Shown here piece after piece: positions 8,157 through 15,048 of a stretch of 39,234 nt of DNA. How positions within the stretch are numbered: position 1 is the stretch's first letter; each line of letters begins with the position of its first letter. The notes beneath the pieces were generated by a model, which searched no databases, was not told the DNA's origin, and saw nothing but the letters and a program-made list of their open reading frames with translations. The DNA lies in contig CAMWMF010000018.1 in assembly GCA_947175335.1 (NCBI GenBank), positions 1 to 39,234 of the forward strand, given 5' to 3'. The stretch is from an uncultured Clostridia bacterium. GTDB taxonomy: Bacteria > Bacillota > Clostridia > Christensenellales > Pumilibacteraceae. The translations under genes and the position numbers were made by a program.

Positions 8157-8483
8157 TTACTCCTCATAGCTTGGATAGTTGATATAGTCAGACGGCAAAT
8201 GCTCCGTGCCACGTTCTATATCGGCTTTTACAATGCCGTTCTCATCAATATACGTTTCAGTATACGTAGACCATACATGGTCATGAACTCCGAATTCTGT
8301 TTCTCCATAATCCCTATTTCTAAACGCTATTCCGTTACAATCGTACCAACGACTTTGCACTCGCACTCCATTGACATTATATAAGTCCATTCTTGAATTT
8401 GGCTTTACACCAAATCGTGGCAAACTTCCGACTCTGCCAATTCTTTTTGTAACCCCGCCGCTCGGTATTCCACCCGCACCCAT
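8157..8483 (-). CDS. Small polymorphic-toxin-like C-terminal module, stand-alone
   Basis: 108 residues. After a Gly/Ser-rich start (MGAGGIPSGG) the core reads P-N-S-R-M-D-L-Y, then R-W-Y-D-C-N-G-I-A-F-R-N-R-D-Y and H-D-H-V-W. From memory, this PNSxxD...RxYDxxGxA...DY...HxHxW layout occurs in short toxin domains at the tips of Rhs and other polymorphic toxins, where a delivery domain precedes it; here there is none. There is no signal peptide or membrane segment. AGGAGG lies 9 bases before the ATG, which overlaps the stop of a 16-codon upstream ORF (TAATG). Two zinc-ribbon paralogues follow at 5 bp, the usual place for immunity genes. The toxin call is an inference; catalytic residues are not established. 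Confidence 0.55.
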   Translation of the reverse strand: MGAGGIPSGGVTKRIGRVGSLPRFGVKPNSRMDLYNVNGVRVQSRWYDCNGIAFRNRDYGETEFGVHDHVWSTYTETYIDENGIVKADIERGTEHLPSDYINYPSYEE

Positions 8484-8533
8484 TATACCATTCCTCCTTT
8501 TGTTTTGTCAATGTGTACTGTTTTTGTTCTCAT
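8483..8533 (-). CDS. 16-codon upstream ORF coupled to the toxin-like gene
   Basis: MRTKTVHIDKTKGGMV, preceded by GGGAGG at about 6 bases. The stop overlaps the next start as TAATG, the classic arrangement for translational coupling. The toxin gene's own AGGAGG lies inside this ORF (codons for K-G-G), so ribosomes on the small ORF would also control access to that site. Confidence 0.55.
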   Translation of the reverse strand: MRTKTVHIDKTKGGMV

Positions 8534-8561
8534 ACATTCCTCCCTCTGTTTTTTAGGCAAC

Positions 8562-8591
8562 AAAAAACGGAAACCGCAAAAGATTCCGTTT
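8562..8591 (-). terminator. Terminator-like hairpin in the leader of the toxin-like operon
   Basis: Minus strand AAACGGAA, 11-nt loop, TTCCGTTT then TTT. It lies 29 bp before the small upstream ORF. A perfect -35 box (TTGACA, 8631-8636) lies about 40 bp further upstream, but its -10 is unclear (TATATT at 8612-8617 gives only 14 bp spacing). It could be an attenuator for the operon, or the tail of a short separate RNA. Confidence 0.6.
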
Positions 8592-8680
8592 AGAGCGTAA
8601 TATTTCTCTCGAATATAGTGTAACACACCTTGTCAAGACCATAAAATCATAACAATTATTCCAAGTAGTTTTGCCGCAAC

Positions 8681-8715
8681 AAAAAAACCGACAGAGCGTT
8701 ATGCCCTATCGGTTT
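8681..8715 (-). terminator. Terminator of the ArsB/NhaD-type permease gene
   Basis: Minus strand ACCGATAG ... CTGTCGGT with one mismatch, followed by seven T, directly after the stop. Confidence 0.8.
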
Positions 8716-8717
8716 TG

Positions 8718-10025
8718 TCATATAACGGTCAACATCAATGCAAGCACCCCGAGCGCAGCGGCAAGAGTCGGTATAGCGACTACAACGCCGATTTTAAGAA
8801 AATCTATGTACCTGAACTTGACTTCATGCTTGTTCAAAATATTGCTCCACATGATTCCCGCAAGTGCGCCTATGGGCGTAAACAATGCGCCGAGGTTGGA
8901 GCCGATTATCGTTGCGAACACCGCGCTCGTCGCCGCTCCGCCGCCGGATTGTATTATCGACGAAAACAGCACGCTCATAGGAATGTTGTTTATCAAGTTG
9001 GACGCGAGGAAGGAAGTCGTGCCGTATTTCAGCACTGAAAGATTGCTGCCGAGTAGCTCGCCTATTTTTGCGGTAACGCCGTTCTCGTTCAAGCCGACGA
9101 TAAGCACGAACATAGACAACACAAAAGGTATCAGCTGGTACGGCGCACGCTTAACGCAACCGAGCATAGCCGCAGGCTTTTTGCGCCGCACGATTGCGAT
9201 TACGCCCGATATAACGAACAAGCTTCCGACGGCGCACGCGGACACTATCCACATTTCGATATTTATGTACGAGCCGATTGCGAGCAAAACGGTACAAACT
9301 GCAAGGTGAACTATTCCCACCCACAGCGAAAGCCTATCCTCTATCACCACCGTTTCCGCCTCGCCTTCTATGGGCTGAGCAAGCTTTTTGCGAAACATCA
9401 AATACAGAGCGAGGAATGCAATCAGTCCCGCCGCCACGGTCGGCACAATACTCACTTTTAGGTACTGCACAAAGTCTATACCGCAAGCGGTTGCAAGATA
9501 TATGTTTGTGGGGTTGCCTATAACCAGCACCATGCTCCACGTGTTGGCGGCAACGAATTCGGCGGCAAGGTACGGCAACGGGTTTATTTTTGCGTTCTTT
9601 GCAAAGTAGCAAATAAAGGGCGTAAACGACAGGATTATAACGTCGTTGGACGTAAACACCGTCAGCACAGACACTGTTATGTAAAGGAGCATAAACAGCT
9701 TGGTTTGGCTTGTCTTGGCACGCCTAAGCACCACGCCCGCAAGATAGCGGAAAAATCCCAGCTCGTCGAGGAATATGGACAGCACCGTCATCGACAAAAA
9801 CAGAACGAGTATTTTTACGGGGTTTACGGCGGTGTCGGATATAAACGCGTCGCCCACCGCCTTAACGCTCGCCCCGCCGCACGCCAATAGTACACCCGCG
9901 CCGACAAGCGTAATAACCCAATAGGTATCTATACCGATTTTTCCCAGCTTAATCTTCGGGAAAAACTGTATGCTCAGTATCATAGCGACACAGGTTATGG
10001 AGCAAATAACAATAGCAAGCGTCAT
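8718..10025 (-). CDS. ArsB/NhaD (ion transporter) superfamily permease
   Basis: About 435 residues from the ATG at 10025, with eleven or twelve membrane segments. The family signatures DELGFFRYLA, TVFTSNDVIILSFTPFICYF and VLVIGNPTNIYLA in the first half, and a second-half counterpart NLINNIPMSVLFSS ... GSNLGALFTPIGALAG, mark the ArsB/NhaD/SLC13 group. The group includes arsenite pumps, Na+/H+ antiporters and dicarboxylate transporters. No ars genes surround it, so arsenite export is not supported and the substrate stays open. An in-frame TTG at 10052 lies within the promoter. A TTAACA-17-TATATT promoter ends 7 bp before the ATG, and no ribosome site is seen, so the transcript is probably leaderless. 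Confidence 0.85.
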   Translation of the reverse strand: MTLAIVICSITCVAMILSIQFFPKIKLGKIGIDTYWVITLVGAGVLLACGGASVKAVGDAFISDTAVNPVKILVLFLSMTVLSIFLDELGFFRYLAGVVLRRAKTSQTKLFMLLYITVSVLTVFTSNDVIILSFTPFICYFAKNAKINPLPYLAAEFVAANTWSMVLVIGNPTNIYLATACGIDFVQYLKVSIVPTVAAGLIAFLALYLMFRKKLAQPIEGEAETVVIEDRLSLWVGIVHLAVCTVLLAIGSYINIEMWIVSACAVGSLFVISGVIAIVRRKKPAAMLGCVKRAPYQLIPFVLSMFVLIVGLNENGVTAKIGELLGSNLSVLKYGTTSFLASNLINNIPMSVLFSSIIQSGGGAATSAVFATIIGSNLGALFTPIGALAGIMWSNILNKHEVKFRYIDFLKIGVVVAIPTLAAALGVLALMLTVI

Positions 10026-10032
10026 ACATAAC

Positions 10033-10061
10033 AATATAGCATATTTCGACAAAAATGTTAA
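10033..10061 (-). promoter_or_regulatory. Promoter of the permease gene, predicted leaderless
   Basis: Minus strand TTAACA, 17 bp, TATATT; the -10 ends 7 bp before the ATG at 10025. Confidence 0.65.
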
Positions 10062-10074
10062 ACAAAATCCGCTA

Positions 10075-10103
10075 TTGATTTTACATTGAAAAATTGATAT
10101 AAT
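10075..10103 (+). promoter_or_regulatory. Promoter of the ECF sigma / beta-propeller operon
   Basis: TTGATT, 17 bp, TATAAT. It is divergent from the permease promoter. Its -35 is of ordinary sigma-A type, so autoregulation by the ECF factor is not evident. Confidence 0.75.
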
Positions 10104-10113
10104 CAGTGAGTAA

Positions 10114-10150
10114 AACCTTTACTTAAAACGTTGTTTAAGTAGAAAGGGTT
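10114..10150 (+). promoter_or_regulatory. 5'-UTR hairpin upstream of the sigma factor gene
   Basis: AACCTTTACTTAAA pairs with TTTAAGT-AG-AAAGGGTT around the loop ACGTTG. It starts about 11 bp after the -10 box, so it is the very 5' end of the transcript. It has no T tract. It could stabilise the mRNA or bind a regulator. Confidence 0.6.
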
Positions 10151-10173
10151 AAACAGCCTTTTCGGAGGATCCG

Positions 10174-10719
10174 ATGGAACGCGGAGCGGAGTTGTACAAC
10201 AAATATTTGCGTGGCGATAACGAGGCATTAGAGCAGCTTGTTATCGGATACGGCGACGGGCTTATCGGCTACGCCTATTGTTTTCTGCACGATTTCGCGG
10301 CGGCGGAGGACGTAATGGAAGACACCTTTGCCACACTTATAGTCAAGCGCAAAAGGTTTGTTTCGCGCTCCCCGTTCGAGGCGTATCTGTTCAGGATAGC
10401 GCGCAACAAATGTTTGGACCGCTTGCGCAAGGCAAAACGCGAAACGCGCTTGGACGGCATAGAGCTTGCAGCCACCGCCGATATAGAGGACGACGCGTTA
10501 AAGGTCGTGCGGGACGAAAAGGTGTACAAGGCAATGCTAACCCTACCGCGCGACTACCGCACTGTACTGTACCTTATGTACTACCAAGGCTTTACGGTGG
10601 ACGAGATAGTCGCGGCGCTCGACAAGAACAAAAAGCAAGTGTACAATCTACTATCGCGCGCCAAAGCCGCCCTCAAACAATTATTGATCAAGGAAGGTAT
10701 CGGTTATGAAGACCTATAA
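10174..10719 (+). CDS. ECF-type RNA polymerase sigma factor
   Basis: 181 residues. Sigma region 2 spans about 20-85 (Y-C-F-L-H-D-F-A-A-A-E-D-V-M-E-D-T-F; F-E-A-Y-L-F-R-I-A-R-N-K-C-L-D-R-L-R-K-A-K-R) and region 4 about 115-170 (LPRDYRTVLYLMYYQGFTVDEIVAAL, then a helix-turn-helix). Regions 1 and 3 are missing, as expected for ECF factors. GGAGG lies 5 bases before the ATG. The 3' end overlaps the beta-propeller gene by 14 bp, which suggests that this membrane protein controls or is controlled with the sigma factor. The regulon is unknown. Confidence 0.93.
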   Translation: MERGAELYNKYLRGDNEALEQLVIGYGDGLIGYAYCFLHDFAAAEDVMEDTFATLIVKRKRFVSRSPFEAYLFRIARNKCLDRLRKAKRETRLDGIELAATADIEDDALKVVRDEKVYKAMLTLPRDYRTVLYLMYYQGFTVDEIVAALDKNKKQVYNLLSRAKAALKQLLIKEGIGYEDL

Positions 10720-12595
10720 AGAGCGCACGCAAAGCATTCTGCAAAAAGCGGAAGTACAGCGCAAACAAAAGCATAAAAGAATAACGTTAATAACGGTTTT
10801 ATCAAGCGTAGCGGCGGTTATACTCGCGCTCAACCTCGTGCTGTTCGTGCCGTACACCGTAGGCGGCACCGATTTGACAAAATACAGTTCAAGCGAATAT
10901 TACGGCGTTATCCAACAGCTTTACGGACTTACGCATGAAATTACCGAACCTCGCCGAACAAACAACTTTAACGAATGGTTCGGATTCATTTTCAAAGCGG
11001 GCGCAGCAGCCCCCGCCGATAAAAATTTAGCCGGTAGCTCAAGGCCACCCACCGCCCCCGGCGCGGAAACCGATTCGAGCACTGCAATCGGCAACAACTA
11101 TCAGGAAACAACGCTCAACCAAACGGACGGCGTTACCGAAGCCGACCTATTCAAGCGCAGCGACACACACATATTCTATCTCGGGTACACAAGCACGTTC
11201 AGTAGCACGTCGTATGATTTACGAGTTTATTCGATTGACGGCGAGGACTCGAAGCTTATAACAACGTACACCGTCAAGCCCGACAAAGACACGTCGTTCT
11301 CGGGATACGCCGCCGACCGAGAAATGTATTTAAGCAAGGATTTAAGCACGATAACAATTATATCGCCGTGCTACAATTATCAAGCGGGCGGACGATACAC
11401 GACGGTAATCAACGTGGACGTATCTAATTTGTCTAATATCAAGGAAAGCAACAGAACGTATATCTCGGGACGTTACGTCAGCTCGCGCATAGCGGACGAC
11501 AATTTGCTTGTAATATCCGATTTTACGGTGTCACGCAACGCGAACTTCGACGACGTAACGGCGTACGTTCCGCAGGTCGGCAAAAAAGACAGCATGAAGC
11601 CGCTGTCTGCAAAGGACATCGTATGCCCCCAAAACGCCGACAAAGCACGCTACACCGTAATTTGCTCGCTGGACAGCGATTTGGAGGTAAAGGATTCCGT
11701 CGCGCTGCTGTCGTTCTCCGACGACGTGTACGTTTCGCAAAACAACCTGTTTGCCACCCGCACGTACGACAATGCCGTCCAAACGGCGGACGGCATAGAA
11801 TACACGGACGGCACGCACAGTATGACCGAAATACGCATTGTACCGTACGATAACGGAACGTTGGGCGATACCCGTTCGATAACCGTCGACGGCACCGTAC
11901 TCAACAGATACAGCCTCGACGAGTACAACGGCGTACTCCGCGCGGTAACTACTATCAACTATTCCGTAGGCAGGAATAGAAGCAAATGCATGCTGTACTG
12001 CTACGACTTGGACACGTTGGAGGTTACGGCAAAGGTAACAGATTTCGCACCCGTCGGCGAGTCGGTCAAGTCGGCGCGCTTCTACGGCGACGTCGCGTAC
12101 GTTTGCACGGCGGAGACAAGAGTAGTTATCACCGACCCGGTATTCGCGTTCGACCTTTCCGATTTGAACAACATAACGTACACCGACACCGGTACAATCC
12201 CCGGCTACTCGCTGTCGCTCAATAAGTTTGCCGACAATACCCTGCTCGGCATAGGATACGGCAACGACATCCGAACGCTCAAAATCGAGCTGTACGAACA
12301 AACGGACAGCGATGTAAAATCGGTCGCCACATACGAGGAATGGGACGTAAGCTTTTCGTCGGAGTTCAAGGCGCACCTTATCGACGCTAAAAACGGCATT
12401 ATCGGCTTGGGCATATCGTCGCTCACGCAAGACGGCACGCGCTACGCCATATTCCGCTACGACGGCTACGACCTTACGGAAATCGCGTCGGCCAAAACCG
12501 AATCGCATATTGTGAATTATATGCGCGCAACTGTAATCGACGGCTACGCCTATATCTTTGAAGACGGCGGATTCCACGTATTAAAATTAGCATAA
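10706..12595 (+). CDS. Membrane-anchored beta-propeller protein (Beta_propel family), possible sigma regulator
   Basis: 629 residues. Residues 1-28 are basic and cytoplasmic (K-E-R-T-Q-S-I-L-Q-K-A-E-V-Q-R-K-Q-K), residues about 27-50 form one membrane helix, and the rest is extracytoplasmic. After a Pro/Ala/Gly-rich linker the propeller begins with N-N-Y-Q-E-T-T-L-N-Q-T-D-G-V-T-E-A-D-L-F-K, the hallmark N-terminal stretch of the secreted beta-propeller family (NVQVEGVDEADIVKT type). Repeated blade motifs such as D-L-R-V-Y-S-I-D-G follow. The gene overlaps the ECF sigma gene by 14 bp. By analogy with sigma/anti-sigma pairs, its cytoplasmic tail could hold the sigma factor, but the tail is short and shows no recognised anti-sigma domain. 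Confidence 0.88.
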   Translation: MKTYKERTQSILQKAEVQRKQKHKRITLITVLSSVAAVILALNLVLFVPYTVGGTDLTKYSSSEYYGVIQQLYGLTHEITEPRRTNNFNEWFGFIFKAGAAAPADKNLAGSSRPPTAPGAETDSSTAIGNNYQETTLNQTDGVTEADLFKRSDTHIFYLGYTSTFSSTSYDLRVYSIDGEDSKLITTYTVKPDKDTSFSGYAADREMYLSKDLSTITIISPCYNYQAGGRYTTVINVDVSNLSNIKESNRTYISGRYVSSRIADDNLLVISDFTVSRNANFDDVTAYVPQVGKKDSMKPLSAKDIVCPQNADKARYTVICSLDSDLEVKDSVALLSFSDDVYVSQNNLFATRTYDNAVQTADGIEYTDGTHSMTEIRIVPYDNGTLGDTRSITVDGTVLNRYSLDEYNGVLRAVTTINYSVGRNRSKCMLYCYDLDTLEVTAKVTDFAPVGESVKSARFYGDVAYVCTAETRVVITDPVFAFDLSDLNNITYTDTGTIPGYSLSLNKFADNTLLGIGYGNDIRTLKIELYEQTDSDVKSVATYEEWDVSFSSEFKAHLIDAKNGIIGLGISSLTQDGTRYAIFRYDGYDLTEIASAKTESHIVNYMRATVIDGYAYIFEDGGFHVLKLA

Positions 12596-12616
12596 AAAAT
12601 TACACTGTATCACAAC

Positions 12617-12644
12617 AAAAGCGGGAGCAAACACTCCCGCTTTT
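12617..12644. terminator. Bidirectional terminator between convergent genes
   Basis: AAAA-GCGGGAG-CAAACA-CTCCCGC-TTTT. The symmetric A and T tracts serve the beta-propeller gene (plus) and the Nudix gene (minus). Confidence 0.92.
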
Positions 12645-12657
12645 GTATTTGATTATT

Positions 12658-13143
12658 CTACTTCAATTCGTCGATAAAGTTTTGCATTCGTTCGGTTACG
12701 AGTTGGTCGCGCTTCATACCGACAAGCTCCTCACGGCTCACCCACTTATAAGCTATCGTTTCCCATTCCTGCAAAGTTATGTTATCTTTGTCCCAATCGG
12801 TAACGCAAAGAAACTCTACAAAAATGCAATGCACCTTATCATCTATTACCTGCCCCACTTCGGTCAGTTCGGACGCGACAATCCCCGTTTCCTCACGTAG
12901 CTCTCTTACAGCGCACTCAAGCGGCGTTTCGCCCGCAAGCGCCGAGCCGCCCGCAGTTGCTTCCCACATTCCGCCGTACGACTTTCTGTAATCCCGTTGC
13001 ATAAGCAAATACGTTCCGTCGGTGTGCTTGACCAAAATATCGCAAACAAGATGAAACAGCCCGTCCTCGATTTTTACCCCGCGCACAAGCTGCTTGCCCT
13101 CGACCTTTTCAAAGTTACAATTATACGCATCCCAAATTTCCAT
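12658..13143 (-). CDS. Nudix hydrolase
   Basis: 161 residues. The complete Nudix box G-S-A-L-A-G-E-x7-R-E-L-R-E-E-T-G-I is present near residues 66-88, so a nucleoside-diphosphate-linked substrate should be cleaved with Mg2+. The N-terminus (MEIWDAYN ... RGVKIEDGLFHLVCDILV) and the absence of extra domains leave the substrate open. GGAG lies 9 bases before the ATG. It follows the 378-aa protein by 30 bp on the same strand and probably shares its promoter. Confidence 0.93.
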   Translation of the reverse strand: MEIWDAYNCNFEKVEGKQLVRGVKIEDGLFHLVCDILVKHTDGTYLLMQRDYRKSYGGMWEATAGGSALAGETPLECAVRELREETGIVASELTEVGQVIDDKVHCIFVEFLCVTDWDKDNITLQEWETIAYKWVSREELVGMKRDQLVTERMQNFIDELK

Positions 13144-13173
13144 AAATGTTTACTCCGCATATACTTTATATCG

Positions 13174-14310
13174 TTATTTTATAAGTTTTTTAATAATATG
13201 CTTGACAGTCTTTTCGGGCGTCTTTTTTTCGTAATCGCGAAGCAAATCGAAATTACTGAACGTGCCGCCGTCGGGGCTCGACCAGCCTATCAGCCACTCA
13301 TTAACGCAATCGTCTGACAAGTTGTCGCTGTCGGACTTGTATTTAAAAACGTAATATACTTCCTTCTTTACCTTGCCGCTGCCCAACAGTTGTATGTCGT
13401 CAGGCTTTTTGCCGAGCTCGGTGGGATAGACAAGCCAATGCACCATGTCGCTTTTTGCCAAGTATTCCGCATTGTTCAGTTCGGCGGGAAACAGCTCTTG
13501 CTTGCCATGCTTGCAAAGCAAACCGTAAGTAAGCTCCGCGTACTCCAAATCCTCCGCGAGCGGCTTTACAATGCTTTCGGTTACGGTGCGATTGTTATTA
13601 AGCAGCGTTTCCAGCGCGTAGTACCGAACGTTGTCGGTGCACGATTGCAATACGCGTTCAAGCAGGTCTAACAGCCTATCGGTTATGCAATGCTTGCACA
13701 CGTCCGCCAAATATTCCAACTCGACCATTTCGTCGGAATCCGGTTGTGCTATGGAAATCAAGCGTTCCGCTTCGTCGGCAAGATATTCGGCAAGCGCCGC
13801 TTGCGCTTCGGGCGAAAGCTTTTTAATGCCGTCCTTATACTCGTTTAAGCCCTGCAAAAATTTACCCCGCCGATACTCGTCGGTTATGGGCTTGATTATT
13901 TCGATCACTTTATCTATGTCGGCTTTGGAAACGGTGTTTTGCTTAAAAAGCTTATCGACGGCGGTTTCTATCGTACACTCGGCGGAAACGAGCGTCACCA
14001 ATTCTTTTATAACCTCTATATCGGCGTCGGTTGCGAAATCGGTATTTTTTCCGGCAAGAGTGTACAGCATAAGCAGCTTGTCTTCGTAATTGAATATTTC
14101 GTCCTTCTTTTTGTACTCAGTCACAGTCGGTATAACAGTCAAAAGCCTACGCATTTCGTCGACCGAAAAACGCACTATATATTCGAGATCTGCACGCGAC
14201 AGACTGTTGGTTTTTAATACTATATTGCCTATGTATGACAGCAAATTGGCGTGTTCGGTATACTTATCCGTATTCTTTACGCTATCCAGCATTTCAGTTA
14301 TTTGCGACAT
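13174..14310 (-). CDS. Helical repeat protein of unknown function
   Basis: 378 residues, cytoplasmic, with no signal peptide. Residues 1-300 look like stacked helix pairs: L-E-R-V-L-Q-S-C-T-D-N-V-R-Y-Y-A-L-E-T-L-L-N-N resembles an ARM/HEAT repeat. The last 80 residues are of mixed alpha/beta character, with F-K-Y-K-S-D and E-W-L-I-G-W-S-S-P-D-G-G-T. No family is recognised. A consensus promoter (14339-14367) and a GGGGTGAG ribosome site 3 bases from the ATG support expression. It is probably co-transcribed with the Nudix gene. Confidence 0.82.
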   Translation of the reverse strand: MSQITEMLDSVKNTDKYTEHANLLSYIGNIVLKTNSLSRADLEYIVRFSVDEMRRLLTVIPTVTEYKKKDEIFNYEDKLLMLYTLAGKNTDFATDADIEVIKELVTLVSAECTIETAVDKLFKQNTVSKADIDKVIEIIKPITDEYRRGKFLQGLNEYKDGIKKLSPEAQAALAEYLADEAERLISIAQPDSDEMVELEYLADVCKHCITDRLLDLLERVLQSCTDNVRYYALETLLNNNRTVTESIVKPLAEDLEYAELTYGLLCKHGKQELFPAELNNAEYLAKSDMVHWLVYPTELGKKPDDIQLLGSGKVKKEVYYVFKYKSDSDNLSDDCVNEWLIGWSSPDGGTFSNFDLLRDYEKKTPEKTVKHIIKKLIK

Positions 14311-14338
14311 TTCTCACCCCGCGAAAAATATTTTTTTG

Positions 14339-14367
14339 ATTATACCATAGCGCATAAAAGCTGTCAA
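14339..14367 (-). promoter_or_regulatory. Promoter of the 378-aa protein / Nudix operon
   Basis: Minus strand TTGACA, 17 bp, TATAAT; perfect consensus. Confidence 0.92.
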
Positions 14368-14388
14368 TATGATACGGTTAGATTATCT

Positions 14389-14580
14389 AAGTACACCAAA
14401 GAGAATGCCCGCGAAGACTAACGCGGTCGGGCTTCGGCGTTCCGCCGAGCACAAGACAAGCACCACTCGCCTCGATATTACACATAAGTAAAGCACCCAA
14501 AGAGAATGCCCGCGAACTGCGCGGGCGGGCTTCGGCTACGCCGAGCGCCTAGCGAACTGCGCGCCGAAACTGCTTACTTA
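14389..14580. repeat. Two direct copies of a palindromic intergenic repeat
   Basis: TAAGTACACCAAAGAGAATG (from 14389) and TAAGTAAAGCACCCAAAGAG (from 14486) each lead into AATGCCCGCGAA, a GC-rich hairpin of the GCCCGCG...CGGGC type and a TTCGGC...GCCGA hairpin. Between and after them is unstructured DNA. The second copy shares CACCCAAAGAGA with the complement of the tRNA-Arg 3' end 200 bp downstream. No gene is seen in this stretch. Confidence 0.75.
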
Positions 14581-14663
14581 TAATCGATATTTAATATTCT
14601 TTATAATGTTTAATGTATATTGTGTTTACAACGACGCGCTACTCTTGCTTTGGGTGCACCACC

Positions 14664-14690
14664 AAAAAAACACGCACAAGGCGTGTTTTC
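14664..14690 (-). terminator. Terminator of tRNA-Arg, core of a larger palindrome
   Basis: Minus strand AACACGC-CTTGT-GCGTGTT then TTTTT, 4 bases after the CCA end. Complementarity continues outwards into the tRNA itself (14650-14706). Confidence 0.85.
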
Positions 14691-14694
14691 TTGG

Positions 14695-14771
14695 TGGTGC
14701 ACCCAAAGAGACTCGAACTCCCAACCTTCTGGTCCGTAGCCAGACGCTCTATCCAATTGCGCTATGAGTGC
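14695..14771 (-). tRNA. tRNA-Arg (anticodon ACG), CCA encoded
   Basis: 77 nt including CCA. The acceptor stem pairs GCACTCA with TGGGTGC. The D arm reads GCGCAATTGGATAGAGC, the anticodon arm TCTGG-CTACGGA-CCAGA (anticodon ACG, read as ICG), and the T arm GGGAG-TTCGAGT-CTCTT. Its own promoter TTGACA-17-TATAAT lies 38 bp upstream. It is a single isolated tRNA gene. Confidence 0.96.
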
Positions 14772-14808
14772 AAATATAATAATCAAAGTAAGCGAACTTA
14801 CGAAGATT

Positions 14809-14837
14809 ATTATAAACCACACAATTTACTTTGTCAA
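14809..14837 (-). promoter_or_regulatory. Promoter of tRNA-Arg
   Basis: Minus strand TTGACA, 17 bp, TATAAT; perfect consensus. Confidence 0.92.
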
Positions 14838-14870
14838 GCGTTGTGACGCAGTTAATTTAAAATTCATAGC

Positions 14871-15048
14871 ATTTGCGGCTGGCTCCTAGATTTCTCCACT
14901 ACGCGCATACGCGCTTCGGTCGAAATGATGGGGCTACATGTTCAGCTTTACTCCCATCACCCCGAGCGAAGTCGAGGGGTCTAGGCGTAGCCGCACAATC
15001 TATAAATCTTAACCTTATCTATAATTCTGCATTCTTAATTCTGAATTT
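14871..15048. repeat. Long inverted-repeat element with TCTAGG...GAGCGAAGTCGAG core, copy 1
   Basis: The left arm (GCGGCTGGCTCCTAGATTTC) is roughly the complement of the right arm (CGAGCGAAGTCGAGGGGTCT then AGGCGTAGCCGC). The right side continues as CACAAT...AACCTTAT.TATAATTC and a degenerate AATTCTGAATT block that supplies the stop codon of the ABC-F gene at 15035. A second copy is at 18666-18908. Confidence 0.8.

Noticed and set aside
8718-10025. Calling the permease an arsenite pump (arsB)
   Set aside because: No arsR, arsA, arsC or arsenite-specific context is nearby, and the superfamily includes carboxylate and sodium transporters.
11531-12577. 348-aa open frame on the minus strand inside the beta-propeller gene
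   Set aside because: Antisense shadow with Arg/Val/Tyr-rich random composition, no start signals and no motif.
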